Source: Poa pratensis
Taxonomy: Eukaryota > Streptophyta > Magnoliopsida > Poales > Poaceae
Assembly: GCA_947311845.1 (NCBI GenBank)
Contig: CAMZMU010000012.1
Coordinates: 8,704,661 to 8,768,660 of the forward strand
Direction: 5' to 3'
Length of the DNA stretch: 64,000 nt
Shown: piece by piece, positions 22,311-34,022 of the stretch
Position numbering within the stretch: the stretch's first letter is position 1
Layout: each line of letters opens with the position of its first letter
Program-made: the position numbers and the translations under genes
Notes under the pieces: generated by a model
The model's input: only the letters and a program-made list of their open reading frames with translations
The model's database searches: none
Told to the model about the DNA's origin: nothing

Positions 22311-23383
22311 TGATGTAGCCCAACCTACGTCTCCTACAACAAGTGGCCCAATGACAAGAGCAAGAATCCAAGCTCTCCATGATAAGGTGAATTCACTCCT
22401 ATCTATGTGTGATCTCGACACTCCTTTGAATGGGTTGCTACTTCATTTCGGATACTTTGTGCATACTCAGGAACCACCTTGACGACGACCCACAATGGAG
22501 TGAAGAAGATGACCGAGAAAAGACCCAAGAAAATGGCCAAGAGAGCAGCCAAGAAGGAGAAGATGGAGATCAAACAGCCTCAGGCGTACTACCGGGTCGC
22601 CCGAGCCGGTACTACCGCCCTCGCCTGACGTGGCGCCCGTCGAGACCACCACCGGGTCCAGTACTACCGCCCATGCCCGCCTCGGTACTACCGCGACGTG
22701 CTGGCGCGGTACTACCGCACCTACTACCGCGCCAACTACCGTATCTCCCGGAAGCTCCTGGTGTCCTCGGGTCCCATCCCGGTAGTGGCCCGGTACTGCC
22801 CCGGTACTACCGCACCCGGTACTACCGGGTTCAGTCCGGTACTACCGCTGCGGGCGGATCTGCACGCTGGAAAGGCTCTCTTGCCTTGTAATCTTATCCC
22901 TTTGGATCTAGAGTATAAATAGTTCGTCCCCTTCCTAGGGTTAGGGTTAGACTATGATTTGGGAACTAAAGTAGAGCCTTGCTCCTTCTTCTCAAAGTGT
23001 TTCTTTCCTCCTATGGAGATGAATCAAGACCTCCACATGTGGAGATGAACCAAGGCCTCCTCTTGAGGAGAAGATCCATGCGTGGATACCAAGGCTCCGC
23101 TTGTAGTTGCGATTACTTGCTAATCTTCCATCTTTAGGTGGCTAGGTTGGATTGGTTGGATTGACCAATTGGACAAACAATCCTAAGAGTAAGGTGTGCT
23201 TGGGAGAGGAGGATTGGGGGCTGCCCTCGGGGATTTGTTACCAGTCGATTCTTGCCGGGTTGCTACTTGCTATTTACCCTTGTGTGTTTGATTTCCCCTC
23301 TTTGTGTTCATCGTTCTTCGCGTGTTCTTCGTGTTCATCTTCCCTCCGCACAAATCCGTGAAAATCGGGACCTACCCGCATCA
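22311..23383 (+). repeat. 5' LTR of E1
   Basis: 1,073 bp, TGATGTAG to CGCATCA. TATAAATAG at 22914-22922 is followed by the TAGGGTTAGGGTTAG stretch. It is closer to the array LTRs than to E1's own 3' LTR (for example ATTGACC, where the 3' LTR has ATTAACC), as expected if the array arose by exchange involving this LTR. Confidence 0.88.
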
Positions 23384-23385
23384 TA

Positions 23386-23397
23386 TGGTATCAGAGC
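23386..23397 (+). promoter_or_regulatory. primer binding site of E1
   Basis: TGGTATCAGAGC, complementary to the 3' end of plant initiator tRNA-Met, two bases after the LTR. Confidence 0.9.
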
Positions 23398-24547
23398 TCT
23401 AGGTTGACACGGATTTGAGTTGTGTTTCCACCAAAATTTTTCTTCGTTTTTGAGAAATTCGAAAATTTCCACCAAAAATAGCCTTGTCTTGATTCGAGCC
23501 GATCTGTCGATTCGTTGCGTTTTTGGTAGTTTTTGTCCATGGATCTGTTGCTTTAGGACCCCTCCACCCTTGTTTGCGTTCCCTAGCCTTAATTTTGCCA
23601 ATTTCCCACGGATTTGAGGATTTTTCGGGCCAATTTCCGCCCAAAATCGAAAGTCAACCAAGAAATCGGGCAGGCCGGTACTACCGGGCTCAGGCCGGTA
23701 CTACCGGGTTTTCAAAATTTGGCCGAATTTTTTTCTTTTTCCTCGGTTCGTTTTGGCATTTCCTCTTTGGTTTGAGTCCTTTCTTGGTGTGCCCTACGTC
23801 TACGACATCGACAAGCTTCCGCAGCCACGCATCTTCAACGCCAAGCGACGACGCCACCAAGGACTCGACATTCCCCCACCACCATATTCCGTTGTGAGCC
23901 CTTCTTCCTTTCGCGCAACTTGACCTATTGGACTAGCTCGGTGATATTGCGAGGCATTGCACGTGTTGAGTGTTTGTCTTCAAGTATTGGCGAGTGTGTA
24001 TCGTTAGAGAGCTTGGCACTAGCAAAAGAGAAGGAATCATCATCAAAAAGCAAAAATCAAAAAAAAAAGAGAGAAAAGAAAAGAATCAAGTGGTGCCAAG
24101 TTCATCTCTTGTAGGTTGCGACAAAGCTAAGACCGCCAAAGTGAGTGTGAGTGTTAACTCTTGTGCAAATCCGTTGCCCACAAAAAGCAATTGAGCTAGC
24201 GTCCTTCTTGTGTTGGGTGACATTTGAGCACGTAGTCTTCGTTAGGTTGTCTATCTTCGAGTGCTCGCCCTTTGGTCGCCCAACCCCATTATTCGCTTTT
24301 GTGTGTGTTTCTTGATACTTTGTGGTTGGAGTTTCTTTGGTAATTTGATCATTGTGGATTTTCTCTACCTTTGACAATATACTTGTCGCGGGTTTGCTTG
24401 TTTCGTTTGCCACTTCATACCTTCCTATCCTCATAAGTGTGTGTGTTGGGTGTTAGAACCGGATACTCTCCTCTCAAGCTACATTATTCTTGGGATATAG
24501 TTTGTCTTGGTTTTTCTTTATCACACATCTCACTTGATCTTGAGAAA
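23398..24547 (+). other. untranslated leader of E1
   Basis: About 1.15 kb between PBS and gag ATG. It holds two CGGTACTACCG palindromes (about 23684-23706) and a poly-A/AGAGA-rich stretch near 24055. No conserved protein is apparent. Confidence 0.7.
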
Positions 24548-26130
24548 ATGTTTAGGGGAAGTACAAACGGAAGCTCAAGCTCGGATGAGGAAATCCATGG
24601 TGGAGTTCGCGGTGATCATGGCTATGTCACACAATCGGAGCTTGTTGGCAACCTAGGACGCTACGAGCGCCGTCTTCAAAATCAAGAGAACACCTTCAAC
24701 GACCGCATGCATGCTCAAGAAGCAAATATGGAGCGGTTGACCGAAGCTATCAACAACCTTGTGCGACAACGAGCGTCTTCACACTCAAGCCGTACAAGAA
24801 GCACCTCAAGGTCGACACAAGCACGTCATGGTCGTCATGAACCTCGACAAGAACGTCAACATGATCCAAGGCGCGACGCCCATGAACGACCTCCTCCTCA
24901 CGTTGAACAACCACATGATCTTCACGCGAACAATGCCAATGCGCATCAAGAGCAACCTCACCAAAACGTTGAACGTCATGAACGCATGCCATCACCACCA
25001 CCGCAACAACGTGATCGTCATGACCCATTGGCTAATGACAATGGCGTCCGGGTGCGAATGACTTTGGTGAACAAGGACGTCACCCTCGTCATCCTCCAAG
25101 GCCACGTCATCAAAACCATAACAATGCGAACAATGTCGAACAACCCGTTCCTCAACAAGAGCTACCTCCTCAACATGCGCATCGTCAAGAGCTTCCTCAT
25201 GATCGTCACCAACACCAACGTTCCGAGTCAAGTGATAACGAGTCAAGCCAACACAATGGTGATGGACTCAATCGAAGGAGACGTGGACGTGCATTCCCAC
25301 GTGGTGCTCATGGTGACAACTATGATGACTTGACCAACGTCCGCTTTGACATACCCAAGTTCTACGGCACAAGTGATCCGGAAGCTTACTTCTCATGGGT
25401 ACTCAAGGTTGACAAGATCTTCCGTGTGCAACGCTTCTCCGACAACAAGAAGGTTGCCTTAGCCTCGATGGAGTTTGAAGATATGCCCTCTTGTGGTGGG
25501 AACAACTACAAGATGCTCGCGTCGCTAACCACCAACAACCAATTGACACTTGGGTTGAAATGAAAGAAACCATGTACAAGCGCTTCGTGCCAAGCCATTA
25601 CACTAGAGACTTATACAAGAAGTTGCAAGAGTTGAAGCAAGGTTTGAAGTCGGTTGACGAGTACTACAAGGAAATGGAAATCTCCATGATGAGAGCCAAT
25701 GTCAACGAGTACGAAGAGCAATCCATGGCTCGTTTCATGAATGGCCTCAACTATCCATCAAGAAGATCGTGGAGTTCCAACCATATGCCTCTTTGGTAGA
25801 GCTAGTACATCAAGCTTCCAAGGCCGAGCGCCACGTGCTTGAAGAGCTCAAATACCTCAAGACAAAGGCATTCTTCGCCAACAAGCCTTCTTCGTCAACT
25901 CCTACACCTTCACAAGCTCTTCCTCAAGCGAACACTCGAGGTCCTCCAAGAGTCTCTACTTCGACACCTCAAGCGCCTCAACCTTTCAAGAAAGTACCTC
26001 CCTCCTCAAGGCGCCTCAAGGATCTTCGTCCGGCACAAGACTATTGCAATGCTACAAGTGCGGCGGACAAGGGCACAAATCTTTTGAGTGCACCAACAAG
26101 AAGGTCATGATCATCAATGACATGGGAGAG
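24548..26130 (+). pseudogene. E1 gag (capsid and CCHC nucleocapsid), frameshifted
   Basis: Begins at ATG 24548 (MFRGSTNG). The N-terminus is rich in Arg, His, Gln and Pro. The retrotransposon gag domain starts near 25330 (FDIPKFYGTSDPEAYFSWV) and continues with the helical RFVPSHY...LQELKQG region to about 25860. A CCHC knuckle (CYKCGGQGHKSFEC) lies near 26046-26090. Frame breaks are visible near 25046, 25483 and 25755; the last is a missing A in TATCCATCAAG, shared with E3. As it stands it cannot give a full-length protein. Confidence 0.85.
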
Positions 26131-26940
26131 TATGAATCTATGAGTGAAGATGAGTACAATGCTTTGAACAAGGTCGCCACAATGCAAAGTGCTCAAGAAG
26201 AAGAAAGTGAGATCTATTGTGATGGCGACAACAACCCTTCCTTGGTTGTGGCAAGAGCTCTAACCACCAATGTTCAAGTGGAAGAAGACCAAAGATGCAA
26301 CTTGTTCCAAACAAGAGCGGGAATCAATGGAAAGTCCATCAAGGTCATCATAGATGGTGGAAGTTGCCACAACCTAGCGAGCAAAGAACTTTGTGATAAG
26401 CTCAACTTGAAGTTCAAGAAGCACCCACATCCTACCATGTGCAATGGTTGAGTGATACCGGAGCCGTCAAGATTCAACACATGGTGCAAGTGTCCTTCAA
26501 GATTGGAGCCTATGAAGATACGGTTGATTGTGATGTTGTGCCTATGAACGTTTGTCACTTACTCCTTGGGCGTCCATGGCAATTTGACAAGGGTGCTATG
26601 CATGATGGAAGAACAAACTACTATAGCTTCAAGAACAACGACAAGACCTTCGTCCTTCGTCCCATGACACCAAGTCAAGTCATCGCCGACAACGCCAAGA
26701 CCATTGCAAGGGCACAACAAGATCGTTCGTCTAGTGAGATGAGTGGTGAGCGAGAGACCCACCATAAAGTGAGTGAGAGCCACAAGCCAAATGAGTGTGA
26801 CACTTCAAAGAGAGTTCCCACAAAACTTACACTATTTGCCACAAAGAGAGAGATGAGGGAGTTGAGAGAAACCCATCCACCCTACACTATGTGCTCATAT
26901 GCAAGGGTGAAGTTTCTATGACTAACACTTCACAAACCTT
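26131..26940 (+). pseudogene. E1 aspartic protease region, frameshifted
   Basis: The active-site motif is IIDGGSCHN (near 26345-26370), the DGGS form common in plant gypsy proteases, followed by the DCDVVP...LLLGRPWQFD block near 26530-26590. A one-base loss at 26431 (CATCCTACC) ends the frame in a stop at 26449. Two more losses lie near 26870 and 26930. All three are shared with E3 and absent from E2m. Confidence 0.8.
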
Positions 26941-28320
26941 CCTCCTTCTTTGTTGTCTCTTTTGAAGGACTTTGAAGATGTCTTCCCTCAAGAGTGCCAC
27001 CGGGACTACCTCCTCTACGTGGAATCGAGCACCGCATCGACCTTGTTCCCGGCGCACCGCTACCAAACCGCGCTCCTTACCGCACCAACCCCGAAGAGAC
27101 AAAGGAGATCGAGCGGCAAATACAAGAACTTCTTGCCATGGGACATATCCGCGAGAGCTTGAGTCCGTGTGCCGTGCCCGTCATCTTGGTACCCAAGCAC
27201 GACAACACTCTTCGCCTTTGCATGGATTGTCGCCCCATCAACGCCATCACCGTTCGGTATCGCCATCCTATCCCTCGCCTTGATGATATGCTCGATGAGC
27301 TTTGTGGTTCCGCTATATTCTCCAAAATTGATCTTAAAAGTGGATATCACCAAATACGCATGTGTGAAGGTGATGAATGGAAGACCGCATTTAAAACAAG
27401 CTTGGTCTTTATGAGTGGCTCGTCATGCCATTTGGTCTTTCCAATGCACCTTCTACTTTTATGCGTCTCATGAATCATGTTTTGCGTCCTTTCATTGGAA
27501 ATTTGTTGTGGTATACTTTGACGACATCCTTATCTATAGCAAGTCTTTGGAAGAGCACACTTCTCATGTTGCTCAAGTTTTGTTGGTTCTTCGCAATGAA
27601 AAGCTTTATGCAAACTTTCTAAGTGCACTTTTGCCACCAACAAACTTGTTTTCTTGGGTTTTGTTGTTTCTTCGGATGGAGTTGAAGTTGATGATGCAAG
27701 ATACAAGCAATTCGGACTTGGCCTTTTCCGACATCACTTGAGGAGTTGAGACGTTTTCTTGGTTTTGCCGGATTTTACCGCCGTTTCATCAAGGATTTTT
27801 CCACAATTGCTTGCCCCCTCCATGAACTTACAAAGAAGAATGTACCTTTCATTTGGGGCAATGCACATGATTTTGCTTTCAATGAGCTCAAACGGTTATT
27901 AACCGAAGCACCACTCCTTGCCCTTCCGGATTTCTCTAAGACATTTGAGATTGAATGCGATGCAAGTGGATTGGGCATTGGTGGAGTGCTTATGCAAAAT
28001 GGTAGACCCATCGCATACCATAGTGAGAAACTAGATGGAGCTCGCTTGAATTACCCCATTTATGACAAAGAGTTATTTGCTTTGGTTCGTGTTTTGGATG
28101 TGTGGCAACATTACCTTCGTCCTAAGGAATTTGTCATTCATTCCGACCATGAATCCTTGAAATATTTGAAAAGTCAAACAAATTTGAACAAAAGACATGC
28201 TAAGTGGGTTGAGTTCATTGAGTCTTTCACTTTGTAATCAAATACAAGAAAGGTAAAGACAATGTGGTCGCGGATGCTCTATCCCGCAAGGCCAACCTAC
28301 TTACACGTCTTGACATTAGT
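26941..28320 (+). pseudogene. E1 reverse transcriptase and RNase H, frameshifted
   Basis: RT blocks are in order: [16 protein letters not shown] (26997), the [16 protein letters not shown] block (27255-27305), [12 protein letters not shown] (27325), then the catalytic YFDD box (about 27511-27525) in another frame. RNase H follows: [17 protein letters not shown] at 27750, [13 protein letters not shown] near 27955, and the ADALSR end near 28270. Frame breaks occur near 27398 (private to E1), 27508, 27697 (missing C, shared with E3) and 28235. RT copies RNA into DNA, and RNase H removes the RNA strand. Confidence 0.88.
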
Positions 28321-29587
28321 GTTTGGGTTTGGATGAGATTAAAGAGTTGTATGCTACCGATGCTTTCTTTGGAGACATTTTCGCTCAATGTTCGGAGCAC
28401 AAAGGAATTGGTGATTTCTATTTGCACAAAGGTTTCTTGTTTAAGGCTAACAAACTATGTATACCCGAGTCTTCGCTTCGTTTGGTCCTTTTGAAGGAAT
28501 CTCATGGAGGACACTCATGGGTCATTTGGCCGCGACAAGACCTACGCCATGCTCTCCACCAACTACTATTGGCCAAGAATGAAGCGTGATGTGGAACGCC
28601 TAGTTCGCGATGTTCTACATGTCTCAAAGCTAAGTCTACTCTAAACTCTCATGGTTATACACACCTTGCCTATTCCACATCACCCATGGTCCGATATAGC
28701 TATGGATTTTGTCTTAGGACTCCCACGCACTAAAACAAACAAGGATTCCATCTTTGTCGTCATTGATCGCTTCTCTAAAATGGCACACTTTATACCTTGC
28801 AACAAGAGCGACGATGCTTCACACATTGCTACTTTGTTTTTCAGGGAAATCGTCCGTCTTCATGGAGTGCCCAAGACCATTGTGTCGGATCGTGACACCA
28901 AGTTCGTGAGCTATTTTTGGAAGACTTTGATGGCCAAGATGGGAATCAAGCAACTATTCTCCACCGCATACCACCCTCAAACCGATGGCCAAACCGAAGT
29001 GGTGAACCGAAGCCTATCTACACTCCTTCGTGTGTTGATCAAGCCTAACTTGAAGAATTGGGAAGAGTGCATCCCACACGCCGAGTTCGCCTACAATCGA
29101 GCACTTCACGCGCAACAAAGAGAACACCCTTCGAGGTCGTCTATGGTGCCAACCCCTACACCGCGCTCGACATGCTACCACTTCCACTCCGTGAGCAAGT
29201 TAACATGGACTTCGACAAGCGAGCCGCTTACATGAAGAAGCTCCATGAGGAAACAAGAACTACTCTCGAGAAGCACAACAAAGACCATGCTACGAAGATG
29301 AACAAACACAAGCGCGCCATGATATTTGAAGAAGGAGATCTTGTGTGGCTACACCTTCGCAAAGATCGCTTTCCGGATGCAAGGAAGTCCAAGCTTCACC
29401 CTCGTGGAGATGGACCTTTCAAGGTTATCAAGCGCATCAACGACAATGCCTACAAGATCGACATCTCCAACTCCAAACACTTGGTCCATGACACCTTCAA
29501 CGTCGCCGACCTATCGCCATACCTTGGAACATCAAGCGATGAGGATGACCAAGAGTCGAGGACGACTCTTTTCCAAGGGGGGGGAGA
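28321..29587 (+). pseudogene. E1 integrase and C-terminal tail
   Basis: A linker with the zinc-binding region (28323-28640, broken) precedes an intact integrase core frame at 28651-29235. Catalytic positions sit in MDFVLG, SDRDTKF and [11 protein letters not shown] (the D, D, E residues). The C-terminal region (29058 onward, another frame) has the FEEGDLVWLHLRKDRFP block and FNVADLSPYLG. It then reads without a stop through the polypurine tract into the LTR, giving the TRAR...VNSLL tail (ORF end 30200). Integrase joins the cDNA to the chromosome. Confidence 0.87.
29551..29587 (+). promoter_or_regulatory. pre-PPT hairpin and polypurine tract of E1
   Basis: A perfect 8-bp stem with AGGA loop at 29551-29570 is followed by a purine run (AAGGGGGGGGAGA) directly before the 3' LTR. 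Confidence 0.8.
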
Positions 29588-30662
29588 TGATGTAGCCCAA
29601 CCTACGTCTCCTACAACAAGTGGCCCAATGACAAGAGCAAGAATCCAAGCTCTCCATGATAAGGTGAATTCACTCCTATCTATGTGTGATCTCGACACTC
29701 CTTTGAATGGGTTGCTACTTCATTCGGATACTTTGTGCATACTCAGGAACCACCTTGACGACGACCACAATGGAGTGAAGAAGATGACCGAGAAAAGACC
29801 CAAGAAGATGGCCAAGAGAGCAGCCAAGAAGGAGAAGATGGAGATCAAACAGCCTCAGGCGGTACTACCGGGTCGCTCGAGCCGGTACTACCGCCCTCGC
29901 CTGACGTGGCGCCCGTCGAGACCACCACCGGGTCCGGTACTACCGCCCATGCCCGCCTCGGTACTACCGCGACGTGCTGGCGCGGTACTACCGCACCTAC
30001 TACCGCGCCAACTACCGTATCTCCCGGAAGCTCCTGGTGTCCTCGGGTCCCTCCCGGTAGTGGACCCGGTACTGCCCCGGTACTACCGCACACCCGGTAC
30101 TACCGGGTTCAGTCCGGTACTACCGCTGCGGGCGGATCTGCACGCTGGAAAGGCTCTCTTGCCTTGTAATCTTATCCCTTTGGATCTAGAGTATAAATAG
30201 TTCGTCCCCTTCCTAGGGTTAGGGTTAGACTATGATTTGGGAACTAAAGTAGAGCCTTGCTCCTTCTTCTCAAAGTGTCTCTTTCCTCCTATGGAGATGA
30301 ATCAAGACCTCCACATGTGGAGATGAACCAAGGCCTCCTCTTGAGGAGAAGATCCCTGCGTGGATACCAAGGCTCCGCTTGTAGTTGCGATTACTTGCTA
30401 ATCTTCCATCTTTAGGTGGCTAGGTTGGATTGGTTGGATTAACCAATTGGACAAACAATTCTAAGAGTAAGGTGTGCTTGGGAGAGGAGGATTGGGGGCT
30501 GCCCTCGGGGATTTGTTACCAGTCGATTCTTGCCGGGTTGCTACTTGCTATTTACCCTTGTGTGTTTGATTTCCCCTCTTTGTGTTCATCGTTCTTCGCG
30601 TGTTCTTCGTGTTCATCTTTCCCTCCGCACAAATCCGTGAAAATCGGGACCTACCCGCATCA
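29588..30662 (+). repeat. 3' LTR of E1
   Basis: 1,075 bp, TATA box 30192-30200. It lacks a following PBS; the next bases are CATCA and H gag, so this is the right end of the nested insertion. Confidence 0.9.
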
Positions 30663-33600
30663 CATCACCACCACCGCCACAACGTGATCGTCATGACCCA
30701 TTGGCGAATGACCATGGCGTTCCGGGTGCGAATGACTTTGGTGAACAAGGACGTCACCCTCGTCATCCTCAAGGCCACGACATCAAAATCATGACAATGT
30801 GTACAATATCGAGCAAGAGCTACCTCCTCAACATGCGCCTCGTCAAGAGCTTCCTCATGATCGTCACCAACACCAACGTTCCGAGTCAAGTGATAACGAG
30901 TCAAGCCAACACAATGGTGATGGACTCAATCGAAGGAGACGTGGACGTGCATTCCCACGTGGTGCTCATGGCGACAACTATGATGACTTGACCAACGTCC
31001 GCTTTGACATACCCAAGTTCTACGGCACAAGTGATCCGGAAGCTTACTTCTCTTGGGTACTCAAGGTTGACAAGATCTTCGCGTGCAACGCTTCTCCGAC
31101 AACAAGAAGATTGCCTTAGCCTCGATGGAGTTTGAAGAGTATGCCCTCTTGTGGTGGGAACAACTACAAGATGCTCGTGTCGCTAACCACCAACAACCAA
31201 TTGACACTTGGGTTGAAATGAAAGAAACAATGTACAAGCGCTTCATGCCAAGCCATTACACTGGAGACTTATACAAGAAGTTGCAAGAGTTGAAGCAAGG
31301 TTTGAAGTCGGTTGACGAGTACTACGAGGAGATGGAAATCTCCATGATGAGAGCCAATGTCAACGAGTACGAAGACCAATCCATGGCTCGTTTCATGAAT
31401 GGTCTCAACTATCCAATCAAGAAGATCGTGGAGTTCCAACCATATGCCTCTTTGGTTGAGCTAGTACATCAAGCTTCCAAGGCCGAGCGCCACGTGCTTG
31501 AAGAGCTCAAATATCAAAGACAAAGGCATTCTACGCCAACAAGCCTTCTTCGTCAACTCCTACACCTTCACAAGCTCTTCCTCAAGCGAACACTCGAGGT
31601 CCTCCAAGAGTCTCTACATCGACACCCAAGCGCCTCAACCTTTCAAGAAAGTACCTCCCACTAGCAAGGCGCCTCAAGGATCTTCGTCCGGCACAAGACT
31701 CTTGCAATGCTACAAGTGTGGCGGACAAGGGCACAAATCTTTTGAGTGCACCAACAAGAAGGTCATGATCATCAATGACATGGGAGAGTATGAATCTATG
31801 AGTGAAGATGAGTACAATGCTTTGAACAAGGTCGCCACAATGCAAAGTGCTCAAGAAGAAGAAAGTGAGATATATTGTGATGGCGACAACAACCCTTCCT
31901 TGGTTGTGGCAAGAGCTTTAACCACCAATGTTCAAGTGGATGAAGACCAAAGATGCAATTGTTTCATACAAAAGCGGGAGTCAATGGAAAGTCCGTCAAG
32001 GTCATCATAGATGGTGGAAGTTGCCACAACTTAGCGAGCAAGGAACTTTGTGATAAGCTCGACTTGAAGTTCAAGAAACACCCACACCCATACCATGTCA
32101 ATGGTTAAGTGATTCCGGGCCGTCAAGATTCAACACATGGTGCAAGTGTCCTTCAAGATTGGAGCCTATGAAGACACGGTTGATTGTGATGTGGTGCCTA
32201 TGACCGTTTATCACTTACTCCTTGGCGTCCTTGGCAATTTGATAAGGGTGCTATGCATGATAGAAGGACAAATTACTATTGCTTCAAGAAGAACGACAAG
32301 ACCTTCGTCCTTCGTCCCATGTCATCAAGTCAAGTCATTGCCGAAAAATGCGAAGTCAATAGAAAGGCTCAACATGACTTCAACCATCCAATGACCATAG
32401 GCGCCACAACCGCACAAGAAGGGCGGCGCGACAGAAAGCTTCTAGTGGAATGTGGTGAGCGAGAGATCCACCATAAAGTGAGTGAGAGGCACAAGCCAAA
32501 TGAGTGTGACACTTCAAAGAGAGTTCCCACAAAACTTACACTATTGCCACCAAAGAGAGTGATAAGGGAGTTGAGAGAGAACCCATCCACCCTTCACTAT
32601 GTGCTCATATGCAAGGGTGAAGTTTCTATGACTAACACTTTCACATCTCCTCCTTCTTTGTTGTCTCTTTTGAAGGACTTTGAAGATGTTTTCCCTTAAG
32701 ATGTGCCACTGGGACTACCTCCTCTACGCAGAATCGAGCACCGCATCGACCTTGTTCCCGGCGCACCGCTACCAAACGCGCTCCTTACCGCACCAACCCC
32801 GAGAAACAAAGGAGATCGAGCGCAAATACAAGAACTTCTTGCCATGGGACACATCCGCGAGAGTTTGAGTCCGTGTGCCGTGCCCGTCATCTTGGTACCC
32901 AAGCACGACAACACTCTTCGCCTTTGCATGGATTGTCGCCCCATCAATGCCATCACCGTTAGGTATCGCCATCCTATCCCTCGACTTGATGACATGCTTG
33001 ATGAGCTTTGTGGTTCCGCTATTTCTTCAAAATTGATCTTAAAAGTGGATACCATCAAATAAGGATGTGTGAAGGTGATGAATGGAAGACCGCATTTAAA
33101 ACAAAGCTTGGTCTTTATGAATGGCTCGTCATTCCATTTGGTCTTTCCAATGCACCTTCTACTTTTATGCGTCTCATGAATCATGTTTTGCGTCCTTTCA
33201 TTGGGAAATTTGTTGTGGTATACTTTGACGACATCCTTATCTATAGCAAATCTTTGGAAGAGCACACTTCTCATGTTGCTCAAGTTTTGTTGGTTCTTCG
33301 CAACGAAAAGCTTTATGCAATCTTTCTAAGTGCACTTTTGCCAGCAACAAACTTGTTTTCTTAGGTTTTGTTGTTTCTTCGGATGGTGTTGAAGTTGATG
33401 ATGCCAAGATACAAGCAATTCAGACTTGGCCTTTTCCAATGTCACTTGAGGAGTTGAGACGTTTTCTTTGTTTTGCCGGATTTTACCGCCGATTCATCAA
33501 GGATTTTTCCACAATTGCTTGCCCCCTCCATGAACTTACAAAGAAGAATGTACCTTTCATTTGGGGCAAGCGCACATGATTTTGCTTTCAATGAGCTCAA

Positions 33601-34022
33601 ACGGTTATTAACCGAAGCACCACTCCTTACCCTTCCGGATTTCTCTAAGACATTTGAGATTGAATGCGATGCAAGTGGATTGGGCATTGGTGGAGTGCTT
33701 ATGCAAAATGGTAGACCCATCGCATACCATAGTGAGAAACTAGATGGAGCTCGCTTGTATTACCCCATTTATGACAAAGAGTTATTTGATTTGGTTCGTG
33801 TTTTGGATGTGTGGCAACATTACCTTCGTCCTAAGGAATTTGTCATTCATTCCGACCATCAATCCTTGAAATATTTGAAAACTCAAACAAATTTGAACAA
33901 AAGACATGCTAAGTGGGTTGAGTTCATTGAGTCTTTCACCTGTGTAATCAAATACAAGAAAGGTAAAGACAATGTGGTCGCAGATGCTCTATCCCGCAAG
34001 GCCAACCTACTTACACGTCTTG
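30663..34022 (+). pseudogene. remainder of H: gag, protease, RT, RNase H (3' truncated)
   Basis: Resumes H gag at the CATCA duplication. A long gag frame lies at 31083-31664 (ALLWWEQLQ and RFMPSHY blocks), the CCHC knuckle near 31710, protease DGGS near 32010, RT at 32703-33364 with YFDD near 33218-33232, and RNase H at 33473-34022 ending in [14 protein letters not shown]. Several private frameshifts are present. It keeps bases lost in E1 and E3 (for example TATCCAATCAAG near 31413 and GATGCCAAG near 33400). Integrase and the 3' LTR are missing; at 34022 the sequence flips into an inverted relative. Confidence 0.87.

Larger units (their letters stand above)
22311..30662 (+). mobile_element. 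full-length Ty3/gypsy element E1
   Basis: The order is LTR, PBS, leader, gag with CCHC, aspartic protease, reverse transcriptase, RNase H, integrase, hairpin, polypurine tract, LTR. RT before integrase is the Ty3/gypsy order. It is about 8.35 kb. All domains are present, but many single-base indels break the frame. The whole insertion 8750-30662 (array plus E1) is bounded by CATCA at 8745-8749 and 30663-30667. Removing it rejoins the gag of H exactly. Confidence 0.9.
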
